The notes beneath the pieces are model-generated. The model was not told the origin of the DNA. It saw only the letters and a list, made by a program, of their open reading frames with translations, and did not search any database. A stretch of 64,000 nt of DNA from Kitasatospora sp. DSM 101779 (GTDB lineage: Bacteria > Actinomycetota > Actinomycetes > Streptomycetales > Streptomycetaceae), in the NCBI RefSeq assembly GCF_025655475.1, contig NZ_JAHTIK010000001.1, positions 250,559 through 314,558 of the forward strand. Reading direction: 5' to 3'. The position numbers and the translations under genes are program-made. Positions 44,890 through 54,692 of the stretch are shown here, piece after piece. Position 1 is the stretch's first letter, and every line of letters begins with the position of its first letter.

Positions 44890-45410
44890 CCGTCGCACCA
44901 CTGGGGCGGTGGCACCGGCCCGTCCTGCGCGCCTGCCCCGGCTGATCACTCGGGGGGCGTCGCCGCTGCCGGCGGGCCGGTCGGGGTGACGAAGGATCAG
45001 GGCGTCGTCCGGTGTGACGGGGAGCGCCCGGTGGCCGAGTGCGGCGGACCACCACGGGCCGTGCGGGAAGGCGACCGGGATCCGGGAGCGCTCGCCGACG
45101 GTGTCGAACGGCCTGAGGGCGTCGTCCGCGTGCGACGACTCGCGGCCTGTGGTCGGGTCGTGCCGGCGGGGCCGCTCGGCCCGGGACGTCGACGCGGCAC
45201 CGGCCCTCGACGCGGCCTCCCGACCGCGGTCCGGTCCGCGGCAGCGCCGAACGGCGACTGCCCCGTCGCGGAGCTGCTCCGGGTGGCCCCCGTGAGTGGT
45301 GATCGGATCCCCGCGCACGCAGGCTGGTCAGTGCCCGTCCGGACCACGCGGCGGGCACGTTGACGCGTCTCCCGGTCGAACCGGACGGGACGTCAGAGGG
45401 ACGGAATCAC
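44890..45410. other. 521-bp gap with a possible decayed gene
   Basis: On the minus strand a frame around 45110-44950 reads VGERSRIPVAFPHGPWWSAA and LGHRALPVTPDDALILRHPD, which looks coding but has no match I know and no start or stop context. The right end has AGAGGG, the ribosome-binding site of the hydrolase gene. Confidence 0.3.
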
Positions 45411-47054
45411 ATGGTGGATCAGGGAGTCGGTCCGGGTTGCCCGCTGCCCGTTCGCGGGACCGGAGGGTCGGTGCGAAGGTGGGCGCAGCACCGGTACGCG
45501 CGGGGACGTTCGCGGGGTGCGCCGGCCGGGGCGGCAGTCGTCGCGGGCGTTCTCGCCCTGCTGGGTGCGGCGGGGCCGGCGTCGGGCGGTGCCGTGTCAG
45601 CACCCGTCCGTGAGGCCGTGTCAGTGAGTCCGGCGCGGTTCGTGCCCGGTGCCTGCCCAACGACGGCGGAGCCGGTCCCCGGGCGGTGCGGGTTCCTGGA
45701 GGTGCCCGAGAACCGCGAACGGCACGGCGGGCGGACGATCCGGCTGGCCGTCGCGATCATCCCGGCCTCGTCGGCGGCCCCGGCCGCCGAGCCGGTGGTG
45801 TTCATGGAAGGCGGTCCGGGCGGCGACGCGTTCGGGAGCATCCCGTTCCTGGTCGGTTCCGGAGTGAACCGGGACCACGACCTGATCGTCATGGCGCAGC
45901 GCGGCACGCTCCACGCGCAGCCGAACCTCGCCTGTCCCGAGATCGACCGGTTCACCGCGGATGCCGTGGGGCTGGTCTATGACGCGCCGTCGACCGGGCG
46001 GCGGCTGGTCCGCGCGGCGAAGGCGTGCCGGGACCGTCTGACCGCCGACGGGGTCGAGCTGAGTGCCTACAACACCACCGAGAACGCCGCGGACTTCGCG
46101 GACCTGCGCAAGGCACTGGGCGTCAGGCAGTGGAACGTCTACGGGTACTCGTACGGCACCGACCTCGCCCTCACCTATCTGCGCCTGCACCCCGAGGGGA
46201 TCCGCTCGGCGGCGATCGACTCGGTCGCGCCTCCGCAGATCGTGAGCCTGCCGTGGACGTGGGACAGCGCCCGGGAGGGGATCGGCGCGATCTTCGCGGC
46301 GTGCGCGGCCCAGCCAGCGTGTCGGAGCCGTTACCCGGACCTCCCGGACGTGCTGACGGAGCAGGTCCGCCGGCTGGAGGCGCACCCGCTGAGGCTGGCG
46401 GCGCAGCCGCCGGCGGGCGGCGACCCGGTGCAGGTGGTCCTCGACGGGGGCGCGCTGGTGAACCTGCTGGTCGCCAACGCGGTCAAGGCCGTCGACGTCC
46501 CGGCGGCGCTCGACGAGCTCGCGCACGGCAACCCCGAGCGCTTCGCCCGGGCCCAGGCCGCCGGTGCGACGCCCGTCGTCGGCGAGTTCGCCCACGGCCT
46601 GACGCAGTCGGTGGCCTGCAGCGAGTGGGTGCCGGGCTTCTCGGAGGCCGACGTGCTGAAGGCCGGGCGCCGGGCCTTCCCCGGCTGGCCGGACACGGTC
46701 CTGGCCCAGGCACCGCAGCTCCCCTTCGAGCACGACGTCTGCCGCGTCTGGAACGTCCCCGACCGCACGGCCGTCCAGCGGGTGGCCACCCGCAGCAAGG
46801 TGCCGACGCTCATCCTCTCCGGGACCTTCGACGCGAAGACCGGGGCGAGCTGGGGCCGGTACACGGCACGGACGCTGCCCCGTTCGACCGCCGTGCTGAT
46901 CCCCGGGATCGGCCACTGGGTGGTTCCCCAGTCGCCCTGCGCGCAGAGCGTCCTGGCCTCCTTCCTCGCGAGTCCGACGGCGCCGGACACCGCCTGTGTG
47001 GCAGGACTCGCCCCGCAACCGTTCACCATCACCCCTGAGCCGGAGACCCCATGA
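45411..47054 (+). CDS. Secreted alpha/beta hydrolase (TAP-like), first of a tandem pair
   Basis: A 547-residue exported hydrolase related to Streptomyces tripeptidyl aminopeptidases. An N-terminal membrane/signal segment (AAVVAGVLALLGAAGPA) is followed by CGFLEVPENRERHGGRTIRL. The nucleophile elbow is GYSYGTD. The late Asp is in SGTFDAKTGASW and the His in GIGHWVVPQSPCAQSV, completing the Ser-Asp-His triad. Its stop overlaps the second gene (ATGA). Likely cleaves short peptides or esters outside the cell. Confidence 0.9.
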   Translation: MVDQGVGPGCPLPVRGTGGSVRRWAQHRYARGRSRGAPAGAAVVAGVLALLGAAGPASGGAVSAPVREAVSVSPARFVPGACPTTAEPVPGRCGFLEVPENRERHGGRTIRLAVAIIPASSAAPAAEPVVFMEGGPGGDAFGSIPFLVGSGVNRDHDLIVMAQRGTLHAQPNLACPEIDRFTADAVGLVYDAPSTGRRLVRAAKACRDRLTADGVELSAYNTTENAADFADLRKALGVRQWNVYGYSYGTDLALTYLRLHPEGIRSAAIDSVAPPQIVSLPWTWDSAREGIGAIFAACAAQPACRSRYPDLPDVLTEQVRRLEAHPLRLAAQPPAGGDPVQVVLDGGALVNLLVANAVKAVDVPAALDELAHGNPERFARAQAAGATPVVGEFAHGLTQSVACSEWVPGFSEADVLKAGRRAFPGWPDTVLAQAPQLPFEHDVCRVWNVPDRTAVQRVATRSKVPTLILSGTFDAKTGASWGRYTARTLPRSTAVLIPGIGHWVVPQSPCAQSVLASFLASPTAPDTACVAGLAPQPFTITPEPETP

Positions 47055-48640
47055 TGTCCGTCCGTCCACCCCGTCACCGCCGCGCCGTGCGACGGCTCCG
47101 GACCGCACTGGCCGGCGCCGCGGCCGGTGTCCTCCTGGTCGGCCTCGCCGCACTGCCCGCCCGGGCCGAGGCCGGTGCGGACTCGCCGCTCGGCACGGTC
47201 GCCCGGACGGCGGGCCACGCCCGCTTCACCCCGGGCCCCTGCCCGAGGACGGCGGACCCGACTCCGGCTCTGGAGACGGCCCGCTGCGGAACGCTCACCG
47301 TGCCCGAGAACCGTGCCCGGCACACGGGCCGGAAGATCACCCTCGCCGTCGCGATCGTGCCCGCCACGCACAGACGGGCGCCCGACCCCATCGTGTGGCT
47401 CGCCGGCGGTCCCGGCGACGACGCGAACTCCGAGATCCAGCTGGCGCTCAACGGCGGACTGAACCGCGACCGGGACGTCATCTTCATGTCCCAGCGCGGG
47501 ACCTACTCGGCCGACCCTGCGCTCACCTGCCCGAACATCGACCAGTTCAACGCGGACGCCCTCGGGCTCGTCTACGGTGCGCCGTCCACCGGGCGCCGGC
47601 ACGTCGCGGCGACGCGGACCTGCCGCGACCGGCTGGTGGGCCTCGGCGCCGACCTCGGCGCGTACAACAGCACCGAGAGCGCCGCCGACTACGCGGACCT
47701 GCGCGTCGCACTGGGCATCCGGCAGTGGAACGTGTTCGGTATCTCCTACGGCACCGACCTGGCGCTCCTCTACATGCGCCTGCACCCGGAGGGTCTCCGG
47801 TCGGTCGGCATCGACGGTGTCCTTCCGCCGTCCCTCGCCAGCGGGGCCGTGACCTGGAAGGCCGCACAGGAGGGCTTCGACGGCATCTTCGACGCCTGCG
47901 CGCAGCAGCCCGCCTGCAACGACCGCTACCCGCACCTGAAGGCCACCTTCGAACGCCTCGTCCGTCAGCTCGAAGCCCGGCCCGTCACCACCACCGTCAC
48001 CGTGCCGGACAGCCCGGACCCGGTGAAGGTCGTACTGGACGGCGGCACCCTGGTGAACTGGCTGACCTTCGCCAGCCACCTGGCGGCCGGCGTGCCCCGC
48101 TCCCTCGACGAGCTGGCCCACGGCAACCCGCAGCGGATCGCCGAGCAGCTGGCCGGCGGCAAGCTCAGCCCCCAGGCCTTCGGCAGACTCTCGCACGGGC
48201 TCGCCTACGGCGTCTTCTGCAGCGAATGGACACCGTTCGAGAGCGAGGCCGACGTGCTCCGGGCCGGGCGGCGCGCGTTCCCGTCGTTCCCCGACTCGGT
48301 GCTGGCCAACGCTCCGGGGCTGCCCTGGCTCCACGCGGACTGCCGCGCCTGGGACGTCCCCGCGGCCCCGCGTTCGGTCCGGGACGTGACGCGCAGTGAC
48401 ATCCCGAGCCTCGTCCTGTCGGGCGGCTTCGACTCCCAGACCGCACCCAGCAGCGGACCGTACGCCGCCCGCACACTGAGCCGGTCCACCGAGGTCACCG
48501 TCCCCTACGTCGCCCACGTGGTCTTCGCCGACTCGCCGTGCGCCCAGTCGATCACCACCTCGTTCTTCGACACCCCGGCCACGCCTGACACGGGATGCCT
48601 CGCCGGCCTCCAGCCGCCGGTCTTCGACATCGCGCCGTGA
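47051..48640 (+). CDS. Secreted alpha/beta hydrolase (TAP-like), second of a tandem pair
   Basis: A 529-residue paralogue of the preceding protein (shared ARFxPGxCP, CGxLxVPENRxRH and LGLVYxAPSTGRR segments). The signal peptide ends ALPARAEA. The elbow is GISYGTD and the triad is completed by Asp in SGGFDSQTAPSS and His in VAHVVFADSPCAQS. ATG 47051 overlaps the upstream stop. The two paralogues probably arose by tandem duplication and have diverged in substrate choice. A terminator follows. Confidence 0.9.
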   Translation: MMSVRPPRHRRAVRRLRTALAGAAAGVLLVGLAALPARAEAGADSPLGTVARTAGHARFTPGPCPRTADPTPALETARCGTLTVPENRARHTGRKITLAVAIVPATHRRAPDPIVWLAGGPGDDANSEIQLALNGGLNRDRDVIFMSQRGTYSADPALTCPNIDQFNADALGLVYGAPSTGRRHVAATRTCRDRLVGLGADLGAYNSTESAADYADLRVALGIRQWNVFGISYGTDLALLYMRLHPEGLRSVGIDGVLPPSLASGAVTWKAAQEGFDGIFDACAQQPACNDRYPHLKATFERLVRQLEARPVTTTVTVPDSPDPVKVVLDGGTLVNWLTFASHLAAGVPRSLDELAHGNPQRIAEQLAGGKLSPQAFGRLSHGLAYGVFCSEWTPFESEADVLRAGRRAFPSFPDSVLANAPGLPWLHADCRAWDVPAAPRSVRDVTRSDIPSLVLSGGFDSQTAPSSGPYAARTLSRSTEVTVPYVAHVVFADSPCAQSITTSFFDTPATPDTGCLAGLQPPVFDIAP

Positions 48641-48672
48641 CATCGACCGACCGGCAGACCGGCCGATCACGA

Positions 48673-48710
48673 GGCACGCACCGGCGGGCGACCGCCTGCC
48701 GGTGCGTGCC
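48673..48710 (+). terminator. Terminator after the hydrolase pair
   Basis: GGCACGCACCGGC (48673-48685) pairs perfectly with 48698-48710; loop of 12 bases. Confidence 0.75.
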
Positions 48711-49399
48711 GCCGCCCGTCCTCGGACGAGGCGAAGGATGCCCCTCGCTCCCCCGAGTCGTCCCGGCTGCGTCCCACGGTTGACACCGGGCGGCACGGCG
48801 CGGGCACACGGACGACGTGGGGCACTCCCCCACCCGTCGTGGAACAGGGCCGTGCAGGTCGGCGTCCCTCCGTGAGTCCGCAAGATCGACTTCGCTGCGC
48901 GCCGCTTCGCGCCGCGAGACTTTTTGCGTGAGCTTTACGTTCCGCGCGCGGGTGTCGGAGGGTGACCGGTTCGGGACCTCCGTCCCGGCCACGGAACGGT
49001 CCGTGGAAGCCGCCGGGTCCGGAACGAAGCCGTTGTCCGGCATCGGCCGCCGCTCCCGCCCCCTGGCTCCGACAGGGCGTCACCACGGCCCTGCTGCCGC
49101 TGTGTAGTCGAATCGCGGCTCCGGCGCCCACTGAGCCGGTCGTGCGCTCGCGGAACGTTTGCCGGTCGTCACCGGCGGCAGGAAGCTGGGGGTATCGGCG
49201 CGGCCGCGCCCCTGAAACCTGTCGTGTGCCGGTGGCGAACCCCTCTGCCGCCCCGCGTTCGTCCCCGTGCGCATCACGTGCGCGTTCCCGGGCGCGTTCC
49301 CGAGCCCCACGAAATGCGGGCCGCGGCACGAGCACGCGTGAGCCCGCAGCCATGACCGTGCACCCTTCAACCTCCGTTCCCCCTCCCAGGAGGTGTCCC
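48711..49399. other. 689-bp gap upstream of the M4 protease
   Basis: No gene recognised. A relatively AT-rich patch at 48920-48950 (GAGACTTTTTGCGTGAGC, then TTTACGTTCC) may belong to the promoter region of the protease-inhibitor operon. Confidence 0.35.
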
Positions 49400-50608
49400 A
49401 TGAGCAGGACCCGCCACGTCAACTGCGTCATTCCCCCGTACATTCTCGAGAAGCTCCTGGAGAGCGACGACAGGCAGGTTCGCCAGGCCGCTCTGGACAC
49501 CCTGCTGACCACGGCCCGTCTGCGGGGCGAGCGGGCGGTGCGGGCGTCCTTCGCCGCGGCCGCCTCCGCGAACGGCCGGCGGACCGTCTTCGACTGCGAG
49601 CAGGGCAGGTTCCTCCAACTCGCCGTCCTTGCCAGGTCGGAGGACGGGCCACCGGCCACGGACGAGGCCGCCAACCGTGCGTTCGACGCCCTCGGCCTGA
49701 CCCGCGACTTCTACCAGGAGGTGTTCCAGCGGAATTCCATCGACGACCGGGGGATGCGCCTGGACGGCTACGTCCACTTCGCCGTCAAGTTCAACAACGC
49801 GTTCTGGGACGGACGCGAGATGGTCTTCGGTGACGGCGACGGCGTCAAGTTCGGCGACCTCACCCGTTCCCTCGACGTGATCGCCCACGAGTTGACGCAC
49901 GGCGTCACCGACTTCACCGCGGGCTTCGAGTACCACAACCAGTCCGGGGCCCTGAACGAGTCGATCTCGGACGTCTTCGGGACGCTGGTCAAGCAGTGGT
50001 CGCTGAAGCAGTCGGTCGAGGAGGCCGACTGGCTGATCGGGACCGAGGTGTGGACCCCGGGCATCGACGCCGACGCCCTGCGATCGATGAAGGCCCCGGG
50101 GACGGCCTTCGACAACGCACAGTTCGGCCGTGACCCCCAGCCGGACCGCATGAGCAGGTTCGTCCACATGCCCGACACCGAGGAGGGCGACCACGGCGCC
50201 GTGCACTACAACTCCGGCATCCCGAACAAGGCGTTCTACCTGACGGCCAAACGGATCGGCGGATTCGCCTGGGAGGCCGCCGGGCTCATCTGGTACGAAT
50301 CGCTCAAGGTCTCCCAAGCCGACTTCCAGTTCCAGGACTTCGCGGACACCACGTACCGCAAGGCCGGGGAGCTGTTCGGCGCCGGCAGCACCGAGCAGTC
50401 GGCCGTGCTCGCGGCGTGGCGCGAGGTGGAGGTCCCGATCAGCGGCATCCCGACCGGGGTCGCCCGGGCGCGGAGCCTCGCGGTCGACGGAAGCGACGGT
50501 GCGGGCCGGGAGGACGGCGTGGCGGCCCTCGGCCGGCAGCTGTCGGCCCTGAGCACCCGGGTGGCGGAGCTCGCCGACGACGTGGCGGCACTGAAGAGGG
50601 CGAGGTGA
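49400..50608 (+). CDS. Protealysin-like M4 metallopeptidase
   Basis: A 402-residue thermolysin-family protease. Zinc ligands and catalytic residues are HELTH (His163, Glu164, His167), Glu187 in GALNESISD and His269 in VHYNSGIPNKAF. There is no signal peptide; instead, the short propeptide opens with CVIPPYILEKLLESDD, the motif of protealysin-type proteases. The C-terminal ~50 residues after ISGIPTGVARAR are a coiled-coil extension (LSALSTRVAELADDVAALKR). ATG 49400 has AGGAGG upstream. It is followed by an emfourin-like inhibitor gene, the known partner of this group. Confidence 0.95.
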   Translation: MSRTRHVNCVIPPYILEKLLESDDRQVRQAALDTLLTTARLRGERAVRASFAAAASANGRRTVFDCEQGRFLQLAVLARSEDGPPATDEAANRAFDALGLTRDFYQEVFQRNSIDDRGMRLDGYVHFAVKFNNAFWDGREMVFGDGDGVKFGDLTRSLDVIAHELTHGVTDFTAGFEYHNQSGALNESISDVFGTLVKQWSLKQSVEEADWLIGTEVWTPGIDADALRSMKAPGTAFDNAQFGRDPQPDRMSRFVHMPDTEEGDHGAVHYNSGIPNKAFYLTAKRIGGFAWEAAGLIWYESLKVSQADFQFQDFADTTYRKAGELFGAGSTEQSAVLAAWREVEVPISGIPTGVARARSLAVDGSDGAGREDGVAALGRQLSALSTRVAELADDVAALKRAR

Positions 50609-50689
50609 TCACCAGGGCTTGCCGCAGGCCGGTCCTCGGGCGATCGTGACGGCAGGACCGCGGCTCGACCGACGGGGAGGTTGTGCGCA

Positions 50690-50992
50690 GTGAAGGTGAC
50701 GCTGGCGACGTACGGCGGGCAGGCGGCGGTGGCCGACCCCCGCCTCCCGCCCAGAGAGCTGGACAGCGACGCCCTGCCCGGGAACGCCGCGGCGGAGCTG
50801 TCCCGGCTGGTCGCGCAGGCCGTTGCGGCGCCGCAGGAAGGCGGGGGCGGCCGCGCCGCGGATGCGATGAGCTACACCATCACGGTCGAGGACGGTGCCC
50901 GCTCGACGGTGCTCACGCAGTCGGACGCGGCCATGTCCCTGGCCTTCGCGGCCCTGCTCACCTGGCTGGAGAAGTACTTCGCGAAGCGGTGA
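50690..50992 (+). CDS. Emfourin-like protealysin inhibitor
   Basis: A 100-residue protein starting at GTG 50690 (GGGAGG upstream). MKVTLATYGGQAAV, then PRELDSDALPGNAAAELSRL and AMSYTITVEDG match the emfourin family (protealysin inhibitors) that bind M4 proteases of the protealysin group. It lies 81 bp after the protease gene in the same direction. It lacks a signal peptide like its partner, so the pair probably acts in the cytoplasm or after atypical release. Confidence 0.85.
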   Translation: MKVTLATYGGQAAVADPRLPPRELDSDALPGNAAAELSRLVAQAVAAPQEGGGGRAADAMSYTITVEDGARSTVLTQSDAAMSLAFAALLTWLEKYFAKR

Positions 50993-51065
50993 CACCGGTG
51001 ACCCGGTCCCCGGTTCGCACTCCTCCGGGCCCGGAGGCTTCACCGGCCCCGACCGGCACCACCAC

Positions 51066-51094
51066 GGAGGCGGCCCCGGGCGGGGACCGCCTCC
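51066..51094. terminator. Stem-loop between emfourin and LTD protein genes
   Basis: GGAGGCGG-CCCC (51066-51077) pairs with GGGG-A-CCGCCTCC (51082-51094), one bulged A. It sits between two convergent genes. Confidence 0.55.
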
Positions 51095-51124
51095 GCCGGC
51101 CGGAGGGATCAGCAGGTCAGGGGA

Positions 51125-53098
51125 TCAGCAGGGGAAGGTCGCGCTGTAGAGGGCGTGTCCGGAGGAGGAGCTCCCGGAGCCGAAACCGTAGTTGCCGTCG
51201 TCGCTGAGGACCGCCTCGCGGAAGCCGTTGACGCAGGTCGAGGTCGGCGCGATCGCGAAGCCCTCGAGGTTGTCGGTCGGCACGACGGTCGGGTTCGTGT
51301 AGGTCACCTCCGGAACGATGGCACCGCCGGTGTCGACCTTGAGGAACGTGTGCGTCTCGCCGCAGGTGTTGTCGCAGGTCGCAACGATGCGCTGGGTCCC
51401 GGCGTCGTACATCACGTCCATCACGGAGGCCTTCCCGGTCGCGATGGTGCCGAACGTGGTGAACGTGCCGTCGGAGTTCAGGCCGTAGACGTGCAGCGAA
51501 CCGTCCCACTCCAGGCCGGCGAAGAACAGGCCCGACCCGTGCAGGGGGTAGTTGGCCGGGTTGTACGCGGAGCCGGTCAGCGGATCGACCCAGCCGTTGG
51601 CGGTCAGCCAGCTGTCCGGCACATAGCCGACGCCTTCGAAGCCCAGGTTGGCGTCGTCCTTGCTGCCGGTGTTGAGCTGCGGGAACTGCGAGGTCATGTC
51701 CCACTGGTGGACCGGCGTGAGCGTCGAGCCGGTCGCGGCCGGGTCGAACTCCATGATCGTGTCCTTGGGCACCGTGTTGTTGGTGTTGTCGCGCTCGGAG
51801 GTCACGTAGACGTGGCCGTTGGCGCCGACCGTCAGGCCCTCGGAGTCCGGCTCGCCGGAGCCGCCGGCGAAGCGGATCTGCTTGCCGGTCGCGCTCCACG
51901 TCGCGTCCGGGATCCACTTGCCGCCGCTACTGACCAGCTTGTACAGCCAGTTCTTGTTCTTGGCGGCCCACAGCACCGACGGGTTCGCCGGGTCGAACGC
52001 CAGACCGCTGACGTCACGGCCCTCGGGGCCGGTGGACGTGGTGAACGCACAGACGTTGTCGGCGATCGTGACGTCCAGCCCACCGGGCCACGCCAGGGTG
52101 CCCGCCGGGGTGGAACCCGTACCGGTGGGCGCCTCGGGGGCGCATCCGCTGGTCAGCGAGCCGCCGCCGCCCAGCAGCTGGCCGGTCTGGCCACCGCCGC
52201 CACCGCCGCTGCCCGAGCAGGAGTTCGCGCTGCCGGGCGTCGCGGTCACGGCGGTCCGGAACCAGCCGGCGCCGTTGGCGCAGCGCTCGTCGGACGGCCT
52301 GGCGCCGTCGGTCGCCCAGGTCACCGAGTCGACGGTGTTGCCGTTGCCGTCGAGGAGGAAGACCGAGTCGTTGTCGCCCAGACCGAGGCTGGAGTTGAAC
52401 GTGACGTAGCCGCCCGCGGGGATGCTGGTCGCGCTCGGAGAGGAGGACGAGACCGTCACCGGGGAGTGGGTGGTGTCGCCGTCGACGTACTTCCACGACC
52501 CGATGCCGACCGCGCTCGTTCCGCCGTTGTACAGCTCCACGGTGTCCGAACCGTTGGAGGTGACCTCGTTGATCCGGATCCGGCTCGCCGCCGGGATCGA
52601 CGACGGGCAGCCCGCGGCGTTCGCGGCGCCGAACGTGGTCGCCGCGGTGGTGGTCACCCACGCACCGGTGCCGTCGCCGCCGCAGCGCGCCATCGCCGGC
52701 TTCGCCCCGTTGGTGGCCCACTCGACCCGGTCGACCACCGTGCCGTCGGCCGTGTAGATCACCAGCTTGTCCGAGTCGCCCAGTCCCTTGGGCGAGTTGA
52801 AGGTGACGAAGCCGCCGGCCGCGATCGTGCTGGAGGACGGGCTGAACGACTGCGGCGCGAAGCCGTCGTCGGACATCTTCCAGCCGCTGATGCTCACCGC
52901 GGTCGAGCCGGTGTTGTACAGCTCCACCGTGTCGTTGTTGGACGAGGTGACCTCGTTGATCCGAACGTTCTGGTAGCCGGCAGGATCGGCAGCAGCCGCG
53001 GGCTGCGCGGCGACCATCCCGGTGACGACCAGTCCTGAAAACGTCAAAGCCGCGGCGCACACGGAGGCGACGCCGGCACGCGAGTGTGAGGTAGGCAC
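51125..53098 (-). CDS. Secreted protein with two lamin-tail domains and a beta-propeller-like C-terminus
   Basis: A 657-residue exported protein. GTG 53098 gives a good signal peptide (ASVCAAALTFSGLVVTGMVA, AQPAAAA); GTG 53156 is an alternative, and neither has a clear ribosome-binding site. Two lamin-tail (LTD) domains follow: VRINEVTSSNNDTVELYNTG and RIRINEVTSNGSDTVELYNG. A Gly/Ser linker at ~residue 300 leads to a repeat-rich domain (GRDVSGLAFDPANPSVLWAA, GLTVGANGHVYVTSERDN) like a beta-propeller. LTD-containing secreted proteins often carry hydrolase domains; none is evident here. Function unknown. Confidence 0.85.
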   Translation of the reverse strand: MPTSHSRAGVASVCAAALTFSGLVVTGMVAAQPAAAADPAGYQNVRINEVTSSNNDTVELYNTGSTAVSISGWKMSDDGFAPQSFSPSSSTIAAGGFVTFNSPKGLGDSDKLVIYTADGTVVDRVEWATNGAKPAMARCGGDGTGAWVTTTAATTFGAANAAGCPSSIPAASRIRINEVTSNGSDTVELYNGGTSAVGIGSWKYVDGDTTHSPVTVSSSSPSATSIPAGGYVTFNSSLGLGDNDSVFLLDGNGNTVDSVTWATDGARPSDERCANGAGWFRTAVTATPGSANSCSGSGGGGGGQTGQLLGGGGSLTSGCAPEAPTGTGSTPAGTLAWPGGLDVTIADNVCAFTTSTGPEGRDVSGLAFDPANPSVLWAAKNKNWLYKLVSSGGKWIPDATWSATGKQIRFAGGSGEPDSEGLTVGANGHVYVTSERDNTNNTVPKDTIMEFDPAATGSTLTPVHQWDMTSQFPQLNTGSKDDANLGFEGVGYVPDSWLTANGWVDPLTGSAYNPANYPLHGSGLFFAGLEWDGSLHVYGLNSDGTFTTFGTIATGKASVMDVMYDAGTQRIVATCDNTCGETHTFLKVDTGGAIVPEVTYTNPTVVPTDNLEGFAIAPTSTCVNGFREAVLSDDGNYGFGSGSSSSGHALYSATFPC

Positions 53099-53300
53099 GA
53101 GGCCGAACTCTGGCGACGGGACGTGGAGAGGGCGTGTACTGCGGCTGAATGTCACCTGCTGGCCACCGGAACGCTCGGCACGCGCCGTCCCTGGCGCATC
53201 GTCCTGCTCGCCCGGCCCCGCCGGCCGGGGCGGGACCCTCGGCCACGGCGCACCCGACGGTGGAACCCGAGCGGCGACCGCCGCAACGGACCGCACCGGA

Positions 53301-53646
53301 TCAGAGCAACGCCCGCACGAGCTCGGGCGCGACCGCGACGGGGACCCGGGCTCCGTCGTGGAAGCCGGTGAGGTCGGGTGGGAAGACTCCCGCGAGACCG
53401 CCGTCCACCGGGGCGGGCTCCAGGCCGAAGTGCACGAAGCCGGCCGGGGCCCGGGGTTCGCGAACGGCCGCGTGCTGAAGCCGGTGTCCTCGGCGGAGGC
53501 GGCAACGGCCGCGAGGTGGGCGGCCTCGACCGGGCCGTGGTCGCTGACCGCCTCCTCCGCCCCGACGCAGGCACCGCGCTCGTCGCGGTCGGCAGGGGCG
53601 TATGTGGTGACCCGGTCGACGTAGGGCAGCACGTCACGCCCCACGG
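53301..53646 (-). pseudogene. C-terminal part of an unrecognised gene, frameshifted
   Basis: Reading leftwards from about 53646: GRDVLPYVDRVTTYAPADRD, then EEAVSDHGPVEAAHLAAVAA and SAEDTGFSTRPFANPGPRPA. At about 53440 one base is gained or lost, and the next frame continues GFVHFGLEPAPVDGGLAGVF, PPDLTGFHDGARVPVAVAPE and LVRALL, stop at 53301. The two parts together read as one conserved-looking protein whose N-terminus is missing. I do not recognise the family. Confidence 0.55.
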
Positions 53647-53801
53647 CAGCAGCAGGCGTCGCTGTCGCAGCCCGGCGGCTCTCCGGGGGATCCGCTCCCC
53701 CGTGTTGGCCGCCACCCGGCACGGCCTCGGGAGGCGGAGACTGCGGGTCGGGCCGAAAGTCATTTGCATGCGGACTCCGAGCCGCCCAGAATGCCGCCAC
53801 T

Positions 53802-54692
53802 ATGACGCTTCAACACGAGATACTCGAGACCGCGTTGGCCCGGATCACGGCCGGCTACGTGTTCCCCGAGCAGACGGCCGGCATCGATGCCGCGATCCGG
53901 CGCCGATGGGCCGACAGCGCCTACGACGGCCTGGACGAACAGGAGTTGTGCGAGCGGGTCACCGCGGACCTGCAGGAGGCCTGCCCCGACAAGCACCTGC
54001 GGCTGCTGTGGAGCGAGGAACCCCAGTCGATGGACCAGGAGCCCGAGGACGTCGCCCGGGCACGCTTCGAGGCCTACAGCCGGGACAACAACTACGGCGT
54101 CCGCAGGGTCGAGCAGCTCGCCGGCAACATCGGCTACCTCTCCCTGAGCATGATTCCCCCCGCCGAGCTCGGCGGTCCCGTGTTCGCCGCGGCCATGCAA
54201 CTGGTCGCGGCCACCGACGCCCTGGTGATCGACCTGCGCGGGTGCCGGGGCGGCTCGCCCGAGGGCGTGCAGCTGTGGTGCAGCTACTTCTTCCCCGATG
54301 ACGAGGTGCACCTCAACGACATCTACGACCGGGCCAGCGACTCCACCCGCCAGTACTGGACCGTCGGCCACCTCGCCGGCCCGCGCTACCTGGACCGCCC
54401 GGTCGCCGTGCTGACCGGCAGCGTCACCTTCTCCGGCGGCGAGGAGCTGGCGTACAACCTCAAGGTGCTCGAGCGCGCGACCCTGGTCGGCGAGACCACC
54501 GGCGGCGGCGCCCACCCGACCTCGCGCATTCCGGTCTCCCCGCACGTCACGGTGACCGTGCCGACCGCCCGCTCGATCAACCCCGTCACCGGCACCAACT
54601 GGGAGGGCGTCGGCGTCCGGCCGGACCTCGCCGTCCCGGCCGACCGGGCCCTGGAGGCGGCCCTGGACTACCTGCGCGAACAGCTCGGCTGA
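53802..54692 (+). CDS. S41-family (C-terminal processing/IRBP-like) peptidase
   Basis: A 296-residue protease. The nucleophile is Ser211 in TFSGGEELAYNLKVL, and IDLRGCRGGSPEGV is the conserved Asp-rich turn. GNIGYLSLSMIPPAELG begins the protease domain after ~100 helical N-terminal residues. No PDZ domain and no signal peptide are visible, unlike classic CtpA proteins; it resembles the compact bacterial IRBP-type group. ATG 53802. Confidence 0.9.
   Translation: MTLQHEILETALARITAGYVFPEQTAGIDAAIRRRWADSAYDGLDEQELCERVTADLQEACPDKHLRLLWSEEPQSMDQEPEDVARARFEAYSRDNNYGVRRVEQLAGNIGYLSLSMIPPAELGGPVFAAAMQLVAATDALVIDLRGCRGGSPEGVQLWCSYFFPDDEVHLNDIYDRASDSTRQYWTVGHLAGPRYLDRPVAVLTGSVTFSGGEELAYNLKVLERATLVGETTGGGAHPTSRIPVSPHVTVTVPTARSINPVTGTNWEGVGVRPDLAVPADRALEAALDYLREQLG

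Noticed and set aside
51155..53038. Long plus-strand open frame opposite the LTD protein
   Set aside because: Shadow of the LTD gene; low-complexity Arg/Gly/Val sequence.
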